Part shown: one piece after another, positions 12,256 through 23,480 of the stretch
Numbering within the stretch: position 1 is the stretch's first letter
How the letters are laid out: every line of letters starts with the position of its first letter
Made by a program: the position numbers and the translations under genes
Origin: Phycomyces blakesleeanus NRRL 1555(-)
Taxonomy: Eukaryota; Mucoromycota; Mucoromycetes; Mucorales; Phycomycetaceae
NCBI RefSeq assembly: GCF_001638985.1
Contig: NW_017265154.1
Span: 744,001-808,000 of the forward strand
Direction of reading: 5' to 3'
DNA length: 64,000 bases
Notes under the pieces: model-generated
What the model saw: only the letters and a program-made list of their open reading frames with translations
What the model was told of the DNA's origin: nothing
Databases searched by the model: none

Positions 12256-12339
12256 CTATTTCTGAAAATATGAAATTAATTTTGATTGGACAGCGACATC
12301 AATTTTGATTGGCTGCGACATTGCTTGTTGGAAGCACTG
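12256..12339. repeat. Right terminal inverted repeat with subterminal repeats
   Basis: Inverse complement of 5977-6060, ending GGAAGCACTG before TA at 12340-12341. The flanks beyond the TA (GTACAA left, TTGTAC right) are also complementary. Confidence 0.75.
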
Positions 12340-12341
12340 TA

Positions 12342-12730
12342 TTGTACCTGTCTGTCAATTATTATTTTTAAAAAAAAAAATAGTGAAAATTGATCAATTG
12401 AATAATTGAATAACTTATTGCAGTAACGCTTCTTCTTCTATTTGCAACTTTTTCTTTTGACCTTATCATTTTAACCACTTTTTTTCATTACTGATATGAT
12501 CTAAAGGTCTAAAAAAAAAAAGCAAAACTGTTATATATATATTTTTTTAACAGAAAAGACAAAAGATAAAAAAGTGTTTTAATCGGAAGATTAAGACTGG
12601 TGTGTGACCACTAATCTGATGAACAATCCGCTCTTCGTGTGCTTTGTTTTCTGTCCTGTCGTATTCTCCTGCTGTCCCCCTCCTCTTTAATATTTGACTT
12701 CCACATCCTGTCTTTACATAAAAACAAATA
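12342..12730. other. Intergenic region upstream of the NAA50-type gene
   Basis: AT-rich, with A and T runs and a (TA)n tract near 12532. It should contain the promoter of the downstream gene. No further gene is seen. Confidence 0.55.
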
Positions 12731-13408
12731 ATGTCGCCCACAATCACACACCAGCGTACTGCACTTGGAGATGTTACCCCAAACAATCTTGGCCAACTTC
12801 GTAAACTCAATACAATATTGTTTCCTGTAAACTATGGCGAGAAGTTTTATAATGACTTGGCTGAGGCTGGAGAATTGGCCAAGTTGGGTAAGTTCCCAAA
12901 GTAAAATATGCACACATTCACACACACACACATATATATACGTGTGTTTGTATTTATAATAGTGACTATAATAATATTTGTACATATATATATATATATT
13001 CTAATGTGTAGCTTATTACAATGATGTGTGCGTTGGTGCTGTGTGTTGTCGTAAGGATAATGTTGATGGCAAGACAACGATCTACATGATGACCTTGGGT
13101 GTTCTTGAGCCTTACAGACGTCTTGGCCTTGGTAATGTGTAACATGTTTACCTGGTGTAGTTAGTGTATATATGTGGGTATTAAATGTAATCCTTTTAGG
13201 TCATCAATTGTTGGGACATATCTTGGAACAGGCCAAGGATATGAAGCCTGCGGTTGAATCTGTCCAACTTCATGTTCAGACAACCAATGATTCTGCCGTC
13301 GCTTTTTACAAGAAGTATGGCTTTGAGGTTACAAGCACCGTCAAGGATTACTATAAAAAGATTGAACAAAGAGATGCTTATGTCCTCACAAAGACCATCG
13401 AACACTAA
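12731..13408 (+). CDS. NAA50: N-alpha-acetyltransferase 50 (NatE catalytic subunit type)
   Basis: A GNAT-fold enzyme that transfers acetyl from acetyl-CoA to protein N-termini. In the known family it acts in the cytosol with the NatA complex. Three exons: 12731-12887, 13012-13131 and 13200-13408, all joined in phase 1 with GT-AG signals, giving 161 aa, the usual size for the family. Diagnostic parts include LGDVTPNNLGQLRKLN, FPVNYGEKFYND, GAVCCRKD, the acetyl-CoA loop YRRLGLG and LHVQTTNDSAVAFYKKYGFE. The start is the only reasonable ATG before LGDVTP. The gene appears intact although a transposable element sits about 390 bp upstream. Confidence 0.95.
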
Positions 13409-13921
13409 TAAGCATATATATATGAGGCTGTGGCTGTGTGTGTGTGTGTGTATTGATATCCACACATTTATATACATATATACGTACACGCACACACACA
13501 CACACATATATATCATAAAATAAAAATAAACGCGTCTAATCAAGCACTATCAGACATGTATACACTTTGAATATAAAACAAAAAATTGTCGAGATTCAAC
13601 GCGTATATTGAGAGGAAGAGGAAGAAAGAGAAGATCCGGGATACAGAACAAAAAAGAAGGGCAAAAAAGATAGAAAGAGAAGAAGATCCAAAGTATCAGA
13701 ACCGTATTAGCTTGATCGGTGGGAGTAATAAAGTGAATCCAGTGAAAAAGGCTGGAAAAGTGTATTTATTTATTTTTGCTTTTCATATTACTTTCGACCT
13801 CTTATATATAGCAGTGTTCCTGGTTTAATCAATAGTATACTATGTATATAGACATGAATAACACTGGCAATTGACAGGCTGTCTACCATAATTTTTGCTT
13901 GGGTTTGGGTGTAGTGTATTA

Positions 13922-14386
13922 GAGCATCTGCAGCGGTTACATTACAGACAACATTATAGATAATGTAGTCCATTTTAAAGGTCAGGAACATTACATGTAG
14001 TGTTATATTATAAATCGGTATTATCTTTTTGAATCGTTTTCTTCCCTCTCACATCCTTTGTTAAAGCGAACAATGGTCTATAGAAATGAGCAAAGAAATT
14101 CTCGCAAATTATGCTAACTATTAATCTGACAATATTGAAATTATTAAATTCATATTTTTAATGCATCTATAGAGAACAAATGTCCAATAAAATAAATTTT
14201 AAGAAAAAGAATATGAACAAAATCATTAGTGAAGAACTGGAAACTTTAGACAGTCAAAAAGCTCAAATTGTTCCTTTGTAATGTAACCACAATTTGGCAA
14301 TCTGTTTTTAACTGGTATTCAATCCCCAGTGTGGCTATACTACACTATATATAATGTTTTCGATAATGTAACCACTGCAGATGCTC
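13922..14386. mobile_element. MITE-like element, 465 bp
   Basis: Inverted ends of about 46 bp with a few mismatches begin GAGCATCTGCAGYGGTTACA. TA flanks both sides (13920-13921 and 14387-14388). There is no coding capacity. TA flanks suit a Tc1/mariner-derived non-autonomous element, but the family is not identified. Confidence 0.75.
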
Positions 14387-15811
14387 TAATGGAATATATA
14401 TATTATTTATTTTCATCAAGAGCCCGTACAAATTATTACAATTGATTGAGTGAGCAACACTCCCCTAGGTTACCAAATAAAGTTTATTTGCATAGGTAAA
14501 TGTACGCCAGAATATGTACCAAATACATATTGGGTTGTATATAAGGAGACACTGATACACTCTCTTCGGGGGATTTCCTTCCACGGATAAGTTGTGAAAG
14601 CCGTTCATTTTACCCTTTTATATATATATATATCGTAAAGTCAATTAATCGCTTAGCTTGAGAAATTATAGGAGGCATACGTATGGTCAATTAATGACCA
14701 TTACTTTAAACGTCAGCAGCTAGATTAGAACAAATTGATCCATGTTTCATTATCTTTGGCACTGTTTGGCTTTTAGATTATCCGACTATCACCATGAGGG
14801 AAAAAATGCGTGTTTAGGGATATATTTATATTAAAGCCGTACTTTATTTTTTTCAAGTTTCGCATATGCGTTTGGTATTCAGGCACAAAGATAATAATGC
14901 ACCTGAAAGTATCGACCGATGTTTTATAGCAATACAATGTATATTAAGCCAAGTTATGTCTCGGGCGTGTTTACGTTTGTTCCTGAATAAACCAAAAGAA
15001 AAAACATTCTTTCTCTCTTTTTTTTTACAGCCTTAAAGTGTCTCAACATTTTCACCTCTAAGCACAAGCAAACTATGGTAATTGATCTCTACCGTACATG
15101 CAACTCTGGTACATTCTATTGTACTTTTGTTGTGAGCCAATAGCACTCTCTTCCTATTATGGTCGTGTTCAGAGCGATGGTTATGATAATATGTCTCCCA
15201 GATTTATCTATTCAACTTTTTTTTTGGTCAATTAAAGAGGAGGAGTGGGTACAATAAGCACACGAGAGTTTCTGGATACGTAAATTAGCTGTCAAGTTGA
15301 GAAAAACTTGACTATGTATGTGGTAATTCTTCTGGTAATTTCTGTAGGATGGTGTGGTTTGGTTGACAGTAAGCAGCAAGAAAAACGAAAGACACAGTCA
15401 ACCAATCGCAGCATTGTACCAGGAAATCTTGAGGAAAAAGAAAACTAACGGGGAAATTGATGAGAGCAAATTTGAGACGAGGTGGACATCGGGAGTGGAG
15501 AAGAGCAGGGTCCATCAGAGAACCAGAGTTTTCTCGACATGCATGATGATGATGGTAACAGGATACACCAGCATTTGGCTGTGGTTACCTTATATAGATA
15601 GCATCAAGGTGACACGCTCGATTTGATGGTTGTAGCTGTAACCAAACAATTCGCCATTTGACCAGATTTCGGTCTTCATGGCGGGCACAGGTCAGTTGTG
15701 AACATCTATTGATCAAATGATACGAGTGTTCAACACTTTTTTTCTTCTTCTTCTTTTGAACGACGTCAAATTAAAACACCGTCTTTTTTTTTTTACTTTT
15801 CACTTTACAGT

Positions 15812-15840
15812 GCCTCCAGCGCCAAATGGCGCTGGGGGTT
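15812..15840. repeat. Hairpin in the left end of the decayed element
   Basis: CCAGCGCCA and TGGCGCTGG form a 9-bp perfect stem with almost no loop, immediately inside the terminal repeat. Confidence 0.6.
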
Positions 15841-16135
15841 GTTTTCTTTTATAGGCTCCGTCGACTTTAATCCCCTTTGACTTTGAGTTGGGCAACTTGA
15901 TATCAAATGCTCACCACACTTAAGGCCAATATTGTTCCTAGAATGCTGTGAGATACTGTGAGGGTAATTTGAGATGGCCAAAAGGACAAGGTATTTTCAA
16001 AAAGCCCTATTTGTCACTGGATACACTGTACAATGAAATGTGCCTGAAAAAAAAATCCATTAAAAGCAATATAATCTCAAATTGCATTGATATTATGGCG
16101 ATGGTGTATATTACAGGTGTTTTTTATAAGGATAA

Positions 16136-16167
16136 GGTGGTGGTGGTGGTGGTGGTGGTGGTGGTAT
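16136..16167. repeat. (GGT)n microsatellite
   Basis: About ten GGT units. The open frames across it (poly-V or poly-W) are not genes. Confidence 0.9.
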
Positions 16168-19100
16168 CTAAGCATCTGCGATAATGCGCAACGGCACCAA
16201 AACTCCTTTTCTCCAATGCCACAAAACGGGAATCTAGAAACGAAAGACCTTAAGCTCGTTTACAGTGATAGAAATTTTCAATATACAGAATGCGCGTCAA
16301 GACAATTGCTTGCCATTCAATTTATAGATTTCTTCAAAGTGTATCTTCATTTCTAAAACAAAAATGGGTGTTCTTTCAGCAATCCGTTGACTAAATCGTC
16401 TAATATGTATATATATCGAAGAGACAAGGTAGATTTATGTTGCATCTAGCATCATAATAATTGATGATTTCTTCAGCACCTACAAGGAGCCTTGTTTTGC
16501 CATTATGACTTTTTCTTTCGCTTTGAGTTGTAGTTTATACCACCAGAGAATTCGCTAACGGCCATACCATAGTCCATTTTGTAGCAGCTGTCATAATTGA
16601 TTCATTTTCTATCCTAATTAATTATATTACTCCAATATAAATGTTATGGAGAGAAACACATCATTTAAAATATATAATGTTATTCACAGCTAAACCCAAC
16701 TTATTGAATCAATAGATGCAGTTCGGCCCAGACTTTTTGGACATCAATGGATTGCGTGGGGTTTTCGTATTTTATTCAGACTATTAAAACTGACAATTGG
16801 TATAGGTGAGAATAGCAGGTAGGAAGATACACTGGAGTATATATGTCACATAATTTGTAATGGTTGAAATCCTCTTAAGAGAAAAGACTTTAGACTTCAA
16901 GCGTTCTATTGAGGTAAGTAGACTCCAAAAGAGTTCGAACCTTCGTACCATCAATGGTTTTAACAGCCAGATCAGTCATCCTTAAAAGTCTATTAATGTA
17001 CGGTATGTAATTTGATGACTAATGTGAGCTCTTTCTGCTAGTAGAGCTTATTGCCTCAAGGGGTGGAGAAAGAGAGTCTGGTATTTTTTTTATCCTTGGT
17101 AGATGGACTGGAATCATTGCCAGCATTACCAACAAGTGTAAAACAAAGCTGGATAGGTAAAAAGATAAGTGCATGATATGTATAGATGGGTGTTTACCAC
17201 AATAAACTTATGTATTTTGTGGTATTTTTCATGGGCATTGACAACACTGCCACCGATCATAGCAACATTGTCTTTTTCAATGCGCTTTGACCAGCGATGG
17301 TCGTACTCTTTGCCAAACTTGGAGGTGGTATTAAATCAAGACTGCTACACAGAGAATATCAGAACCAGTGCATGTCATACTCTTGGACTATAATATATAT
17401 ATATATATATTTCTTTTACCCTGAACAAATTGAGGCCATTTTTGCACCAAAGGTTTGTTTTTATTGGCAACATTAGTCCCCTTATTGATACGAAACAATG
17501 GAAAACATTTCACGGCTTTTGTTTTGTATTTTTTAAAGTAGGATATGGTGAGAGCCCAAAATGTATATCATGTAGCCATGTCTTCTCAAAGAGGTGGACC
17601 AGATGGGAAGGCATTAAAGTGAGACAGAATGCGAAAGGGCCGTGGTGCTACCAATAGCGCCAATTGGGATGTTTAAATAGCGCGAAATAGTCCCAAAGAG
17701 CGCGATTTGGCAATGGAGGCACTGTGTTTCTTAAGATGCCTATATTGTTGTTGATACATCCAATAGCTACAGTGAACAAGAGTACTGCGGAAAGGCACAA
17801 GAAAAATGAAGTATGAAGTTTATTTTTACTTGTAGAACCTTTAAACTTGACACACCCATCTCAATACTCACCATCGCCAATCAGACAACAAAACAAGATT
17901 TTCGATTAATCCCTTTTCTTTTTGGTGTCGTTAAAATCTATAATCATCTCTAATGATTTAATCTTTTTACTGCATTTTACAAAGACAATCGATATATTGG
18001 AAGCCACTGTCAAAAATTTATTAAAGACATGATACACTAATTGTGAATTGTGAATCACATATCTATGTATGGCGTACTGACTATAACAATGTCAAAGGAA
18101 TATAACAAGTCACTTATGAAACGTTTGGCAAGAAAAATCTAAAATCTAAAAATACAAAAAAAAAATACAAAGGCTCTCATGTGCCCATTGTCAATGACAT
18201 ACTAGTGTTTTAAAAGCATTTTTTTTAGGGTTTATTCTGATGATAGGGCCGCAGTCGATTGTATGGTACCAATTACAAGAAGAGGCTAATAATAATACCA
18301 ATACCAACAGTACCAGTATTATACATAGATTCTTCAAGATCCGTGATTATTATTAATGTAGTTGTCTTGCGTCTTATAGTAAGAACCGAACAATGATTCT
18401 ATCAAGTATTGTGTTCTTTGTGATTCATTTATTTAATCGTTTCATATATGCCTTTCTCTTTTTATATATCCTTATTTGTCTAATGTCAACAATAAACCTA
18501 CTTATTATTTTATCAAACTCTTTGACAGCATGATGGTGGCTTTCGATAGATTAAAAAAGAAAAGAAAGCTAATGATAAATAATCGACAGGTCCGCTGTAC
18601 AAACAAAAAAAAAACAAAATATGAAGCTCCTTATAGACTTATTGATTGTATTATATTGTTGCAACAAGTTGATCTACGAAAAGAAAGGAACAAATAAATG
18701 AATAAATAAATTTGCAAGGAGTATTGGGCTCAGTACTTTATTGATGAGCCTCTGTGTCTACTACCAATATAGTAAAGTACGTCTTGGAACATATTCTTTT
18801 TAGTTAAACCATTTAATTCATAATAGAATTATATGTATTTGGATAATGCTTTTGGGACTTTATATAACGCATAGATATCAGATAGATTTCATAAAGAGTA
18901 CATTATAAATCTTATATATTTAAAAGAGGTAAAAGAAAGAAACACTAACCAACTCACATACATATATACATACATATGATATGTATGCGAGTATGTGTAG
19001 GAGGTTTTTTCTTATCGCATTTTTCAATTGAGTAAATAGTGCCCTGGAATAGGGCTGCCTAGCATAAGTGACCTTATCACGGGGTGCCAATTCAAACAGA

Positions 19101-19482
19101 AGAAGAAGAAGAAGAATAAATGAGGGGGTGGAAGTATGTGGTTGAGGGATCCTGTTTGCTTTACACTACAACATGAAACGTAAGAAAAATGATCCTTGAA
19201 GGCCATAAAATGTGTCTATGTATAGTCTTTAAATTTCCGCATTATAAATATAAATAAAAAGATGAATGAAAGCTTACAAAATATCATGTTGCACTATGGC
19301 TGAAGCCTAAAGATAAAAATGTCCTCTTGATTCTTAAATTTTTGTCTCAGTTTTCTTTTCTTCTTCTCTTTCTGCTTTTCCCCTTTATTATTTTATTTAA
19401 AAATCTTTCTTTTCCTTTGGCTTTGTACATTCTCTTCTTTATTACCACACAATAATATACCCTTTTGATTTCTTTTTCAACG

Positions 19483-20391
19483 ATGGGAAAAGGTCAAGAA
19501 TACGTTATCTACCTCGAGACTGAAGAAGAAGAGCGCCAACAGATTACTAGAGCAACCCAGCGTCGATGGCTCTATGTCCGTCGATTCATTCTCTCTCTTG
19601 TTGGCGTGGGATTAGTTATGCACTGCCTGGCTCTAACCCCAACCCCGACTCAACTGGCGCAGTACTGGCAATCATTTGAAACATCTGAAGCAGCTATAGC
19701 CACAACAGCAGCAACAGCAGCAGCAACAAGAACAATAAACTCTGACAGTGTGATGTTTGCAGCTGAGGAGGTACAGCCAAGAACAGTTCTGCACACCGGA
19801 TTCCCACCAGTCGAAAATATCTCTGGTCAAAAGATTACCCCTAGCCAAGCTGCCGCAATCGCATTCTCTCCTCATCCCTCGCTCTCTCCCGTATCAATCA
19901 CAAATACAAGATTCGCTGCAGACGGATTCTTCAGAAAGACAACAATGGACGAAGGATGGTGGGACCGTATCTTTCACCGGGGCCATGTACACCTTACGTC
20001 CGTTCAATTGGCTGTCCGTAGTCCTGATCTGTCATCCCTACAAGCCACCGTTAAGATTTGTACAACCACACACAGCGGTCTTTGGAAGAATGTACCCGAC
20101 AGTGTCAACTGTGTAGCCGAGAAAGCTCTCAAGGTTGCTCCAGAAGACCTTGAAGACGAAGAGAGTGCATTTGGTATCCTTGAGTGGATTCCTGATGATG
20201 TCATTGTACTCAAGAAACGTCAGCTTTACTGGTTGGTGGTCGAGGCTCAAGTCGATAACTTTGATTGGGTTTTTGCTCAGGCCGGAATCAATCCCTATGG
20301 CTCTGCATTGGAAACAGAGGAGGGATGGCAATTGCAGTCACAAGAAGAACCAGTCCCAACAACCATCATCGTCGTACAAGACCACTCTTAA
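19483..20391 (+). CDS. Uncharacterised single-pass membrane protein with beta-rich lumenal/extracellular domain
   Basis: Single exon, 302 aa from the ATG at 19483 (MGKGQEYVIYLETEEEE). The charged N-terminal 35 residues are followed by one hydrophobic segment (about 36-54, FILSLVGVGLVMHCLAL), which suggests a type II or signal-anchor topology. An Ala/Thr-rich linker follows. The rest (from about 145) is rich in beta-strand-like stretches, such as DGFFRKTTMDEGWWDRIF, HLTSVQLAVRSPD and KKRQLYWLVVEAQVDNFDWV, then NPYGSALETEEGWQ. The latter pattern recalls small anchor or carbohydrate-binding-like beta-sandwich domains, but this is only a resemblance. CT-rich leader at 19330-19450. Function unknown. 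Confidence 0.75.
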   Translation: MGKGQEYVIYLETEEEERQQITRATQRRWLYVRRFILSLVGVGLVMHCLALTPTPTQLAQYWQSFETSEAAIATTAATAAATRTINSDSVMFAAEEVQPRTVLHTGFPPVENISGQKITPSQAAAIAFSPHPSLSPVSITNTRFAADGFFRKTTMDEGWWDRIFHRGHVHLTSVQLAVRSPDLSSLQATVKICTTTHSGLWKNVPDSVNCVAEKALKVAPEDLEDEESAFGILEWIPDDVIVLKKRQLYWLVVEAQVDNFDWVFAQAGINPYGSALETEEGWQLQSQEEPVPTTIIVVQDHS

Positions 20392-21560
20392 AATCACATG
20401 TCCTTAATTTTTTCTTTTTTTCTTTTTTCTTTCTCGTAATCCTCTTGTTCATAACCTCATTCCTTTTTTAGTAGTATTTAGTATGTATTTAGTATGTGAT
20501 TCTAAATAAAGTTATTCCATATATATCACAAATTAACAGTTCGCTTTAAAATCAGATGGCTCATCGGAATCGGGATAAAGAAATGAACACAAGTAGAGAA
20601 AAATAAGGAAAAACGGTTATTGTTTAACCGTAAAATATCACATTGTCCACCAATCTAAGCAAACAAAAACAAAAACCGCTTAATTACAGCTTGTGTTTTG
20701 TTCAAAATTGTACGTGAAATATAAAAAATTGAATAAGCTTTTTTTTAAAAAAAAAAAAAAAAAACTGTATAAAATTCTTCTTCTTCTATTACTACTTCTT
20801 TATGATTAATACTAGTTACAAAAGACAAGTCAAAAAGAAAATTCATTTGGTTACTAAGAAGCACTCTATTTTATTTCTTCAAAGATATGAGAGTGATGTA
20901 TTTTACTGTTATTGCAAGCATGTGTATAGAACCAAGTTCGATAATATGCACATGGGTTAATGTAGAATGAGGAATGCCTTGATCATTTTATCAATATTTG
21001 CCTCTTCAAACTCTCAAACAGTCTGTTTGAACCCTGGTAATTCAAACATCCCATTTTTAAACAAAAAATATATATATATATTTATGTACAAAAGAAGGTA
21101 TTTTTTTCTCGGTATAATCGTTCATCCGTGCATGATACCGAATGAAAATTCAAGAAGAAAGAGAGAAGCAGAAAAGTCAGAGGTTTGACAAAAGCCAGAT
21201 ATATATTATATATAGATATATCTTTTGAAAACTATACACGCAAAACAGCACACAATTCAGAAAAAAAAATTCAAAAAAAAACAATTTTTTTTGAGTCAAA
21301 TTCATATTCATATTCATATTCCCTTTCTCTTCTTTCTCTCTTTCTCACTGTAATATAAACTAGGATTCTCTCTTTGAAAGAGACACCTCTTCTTTTGTTG
21401 CATTCTTTATATTTTATGCTCGTATTTATTTAATTCTACTCTACACAGTATAATTATCTCGAAACTGTGATTGAGTAAAGAAGAAGAAAAACTCTAAACA
21501 TCCCTCCCCTTCATTATTATACTTATTTAATTATTACCCACACAAAAGTCATACAGAATA
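20392..21560. other. Intergenic region between the membrane-protein gene and AUR1
   Basis: AT-rich, with T/A runs near 20742-20764. CT-rich sequence from about 21308 to 21370 is probably the promoter and leader of the AUR1-type gene. No gene is seen. Confidence 0.55.
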
Positions 21561-22963
21561 ATGAAGTCTTGGCGTCTGTCGGCAGTAACGAAATCATCAA
21601 TATTGAACCATTTACCATTAAAGAGCCACCGATGGTCCTATTATGACCTCAAATATGTCTTTCTTGGCCTACTGGTCTTGATTGATTTCATAATTATCCG
21701 GAAACCCATCTTACCCTTTCGCTGTGCAATCTTAGCCGTGTTCTGTATCGGTTTGTTTGTGCCTTATATCCGTCGCTTTATCGTGCCTGCATCGCCAATA
21801 TTCGCCTGGTTGATTACCTTTTACGCCTGCCAATTCATCCCTCTCCACTACCGTCCCCAGCACATATTCGTCAACATCCTCCCGACTCTCGAAAGAATTC
21901 TTTATGGCGCTAGTCTATCAGAAATCATCTCTAGTCACACACACCCAGTCTTGGATGTCTTGGCCTGGCTTCCATATGGAGTAATTCATTTCTCATTTCC
22001 GTTTGTCTTGGCAGCCTTATTGTTCACCTTTGGCCCACCAGGATGCTTGAGTTTGTTTGGTCAGGCATTTGGATATATGAACATTGCTGGCGTATTGACA
22101 CAGCTACTCTTTCCCAATGCATCGCCTTGTAAGTATTTATTGTGTATCCAAACAAGAAACTACTAAAACATATATACTTAACAATTTGTTTGACAACTTC
22201 AACTCTTCTTTTTTATTATTAATTAATTACTTTAGGGTATGAATTAATCTATGGTTCTGCACCTGCCGATTATTCAATTCCTGGTGAAGCTGGTGGTTTG
22301 GCAAGGATTGACAAGATCCTTGGGTTGGAACTGTATGGGTCAACTTTTGGAAACTCGCCTCTGGTGTTTGGAGCCTTTCCTTCACTTCATTCTGGATCGG
22401 CTACAATGGAAATGCTGTTTCTCACCTATCTGTTCCCAAAGATGTGGCCGGTTGGAGTAGCGTATACGATGTGGCTGTGGTGGTCTACGATGTACCTCAC
22501 CCACCATTATTTGATTGACCTTGTGGGAGGCTCGATATATGCATTTGTCGTGTTCTTTATTGCCCGTAAATTCTTACCCAAGATGGACAAGTCGGCACAC
22601 TCCAGACTCAGCTATCTTGGAATCACACGCTTTAGTCTTAAAGCATTATTTTATAGCATTGAACATAAACCGGATTCCTTTGTCATGCCAGACTGTTCCT
22701 ATGTCGCCATTGAGATTGAACACATGACTCCCTCTGGCCGCCGTCGTCATGGTGATGATATCACGAGAGAGAAGCTGATACCACACAAATTAGATATGGG
22801 ATTCATGAGTAGTGAAGAAGGAGAAGAAGAAGAAGGCACGCTCTATACCTCAAATACCTCTGCCGTTCCATCTGGTTCTTCAACACCAACCCTTCGTTCA
22901 GTATCACCTAGTATGATTTCCATAACCGAAAAACCGTCAAAGTATTCAACTGCTGGACCCTAA
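21561..22963 (+). CDS. AUR1: Inositol phosphorylceramide synthase catalytic subunit, AUR1 type
   Basis: Golgi enzyme that moves phosphoinositol from phosphatidylinositol to (phyto)ceramide. It is fungus-specific and the known target of aureobasidin A. Two exons, 21561-22128 and 22236-22963, joined in phase 1 so that the junction codon is Trp, giving 431 aa. There are several hydrophobic helices in the first 190 residues. Then come ARIDKILGLELYG, NSPLVFGAFPSLHSG (His about 241) and THHYLIDLVGG (His about 280, Asp about 284). These are the PAP2-type catalytic motifs of AUR1. The C-terminal tail is Ser/Glu-rich and cytosolic-looking, with an EEGEEEEG run. No lesion seen. Confidence 0.95.
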
Positions 22964-23480
22964 AATATTCCGTTCTTTTTTCTTTTTTTTTTCTATGTAC
23001 ATAATTTACTAATGTAACGAAGACACTAAGAGAGAAAATGAATATCTATACCCCCCCCCCCTCATCCAACTCCCCTGCTAATTAATATTCACGACTTTGC
23101 TTTTGACATAGTAAATTAGTGTTGTAATCTATTACTGCATTCATGCCTTTCATTTATATATTTAATATTATATTTATTTATTTATTATACACCCCTACTT
23201 ACTTACGCACTTAATAAAATTCTCATTACTACTATTACTATCATTAGTGTAATTATTATCACTGATTGAAACAAGAATTACTTTACTGAAACACCAATAT
23301 ATATATATATATATATAAATGATAAATGGTAAAGACAAAAGAAGAAATTTATTTTGTTTTTTTAAAAAAAAAAATGCGGGCACGTACATGCGCGCATAGA
23401 TAGATATCAATGGTAAAATTATAAAGGAAAGAAAAGAAAGGAAACTATATGCTTCCATTGGTCAATGTGTATCTTTTTGT
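22964..23480. other. Convergent 3' intergenic region
   Basis: Lies between the 3' ends of the AUR1-type and Nudix genes. It holds a C-run at 23051-23060, (TA)n near 23297-23317 and A/T runs. No gene is seen. Confidence 0.6.

Larger units (their letters stand above)
5977..12339. mobile_element. Tc1/mariner-type element with very long inverted arms
   Basis: The outer ends are CAGTGCTTCC at 5977 and its complement GGAAGCACTG ending at 12339. Each is flanked by TA (5975-5976 and 12340-12341), the usual Tc1/mariner target duplication. The ends continue as nearly identical inverted arms of about 2.3 kb (left about 5977-8424, right about 10074-12339). Each arm carries subterminal CAATCAAAATTAATT-type repeats, a broken DD34E transposase and a 21-bp minisatellite. 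About 1.6 kb of unique sequence between the arms holds a four-exon cargo gene. I saw no inner copy of the terminal sequence, so the whole block looks like one mobile unit. An inverted nested insertion or an assembly fold-back is an alternative. The right end lies about 390 bp upstream of the NAA50-type start codon. Confidence 0.75.
15808..17724. mobile_element. Decayed Tc1/mariner-like element
   Basis: The left end CAGTGCCTCCAGCGCCAAAT and the right end, reading inward from 17724, CAGTGCCTCCATTGCCAAAT are inverted repeats. The left flank is TA; the right flank is TG, a mutated target copy. The 1.9-kb interior has no intact transposase. The ends resemble those of the element at 5977-12339 (CAGTGCTTCC). 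Confidence 0.6.
13409..19482. other. Gene-poor, repeat-rich region
   Basis: About 6 kb without a gene I can support. It holds a MITE-like element, a decayed CAGTGCCTCC-ended element, (GGT)n at 16136-16167, TG/CA tracts at 13431-13506 and (AT)n near 17391-17410. Frames such as 13586-13828 and 15354-15626 lack splice context or recognisable domains. Confidence 0.55.

Noticed and set aside
16900..17000. Possible tRNA-like GTTCGAACC word near 16935
   Set aside because: No cloverleaf partners for acceptor or anticodon stems could be found nearby.
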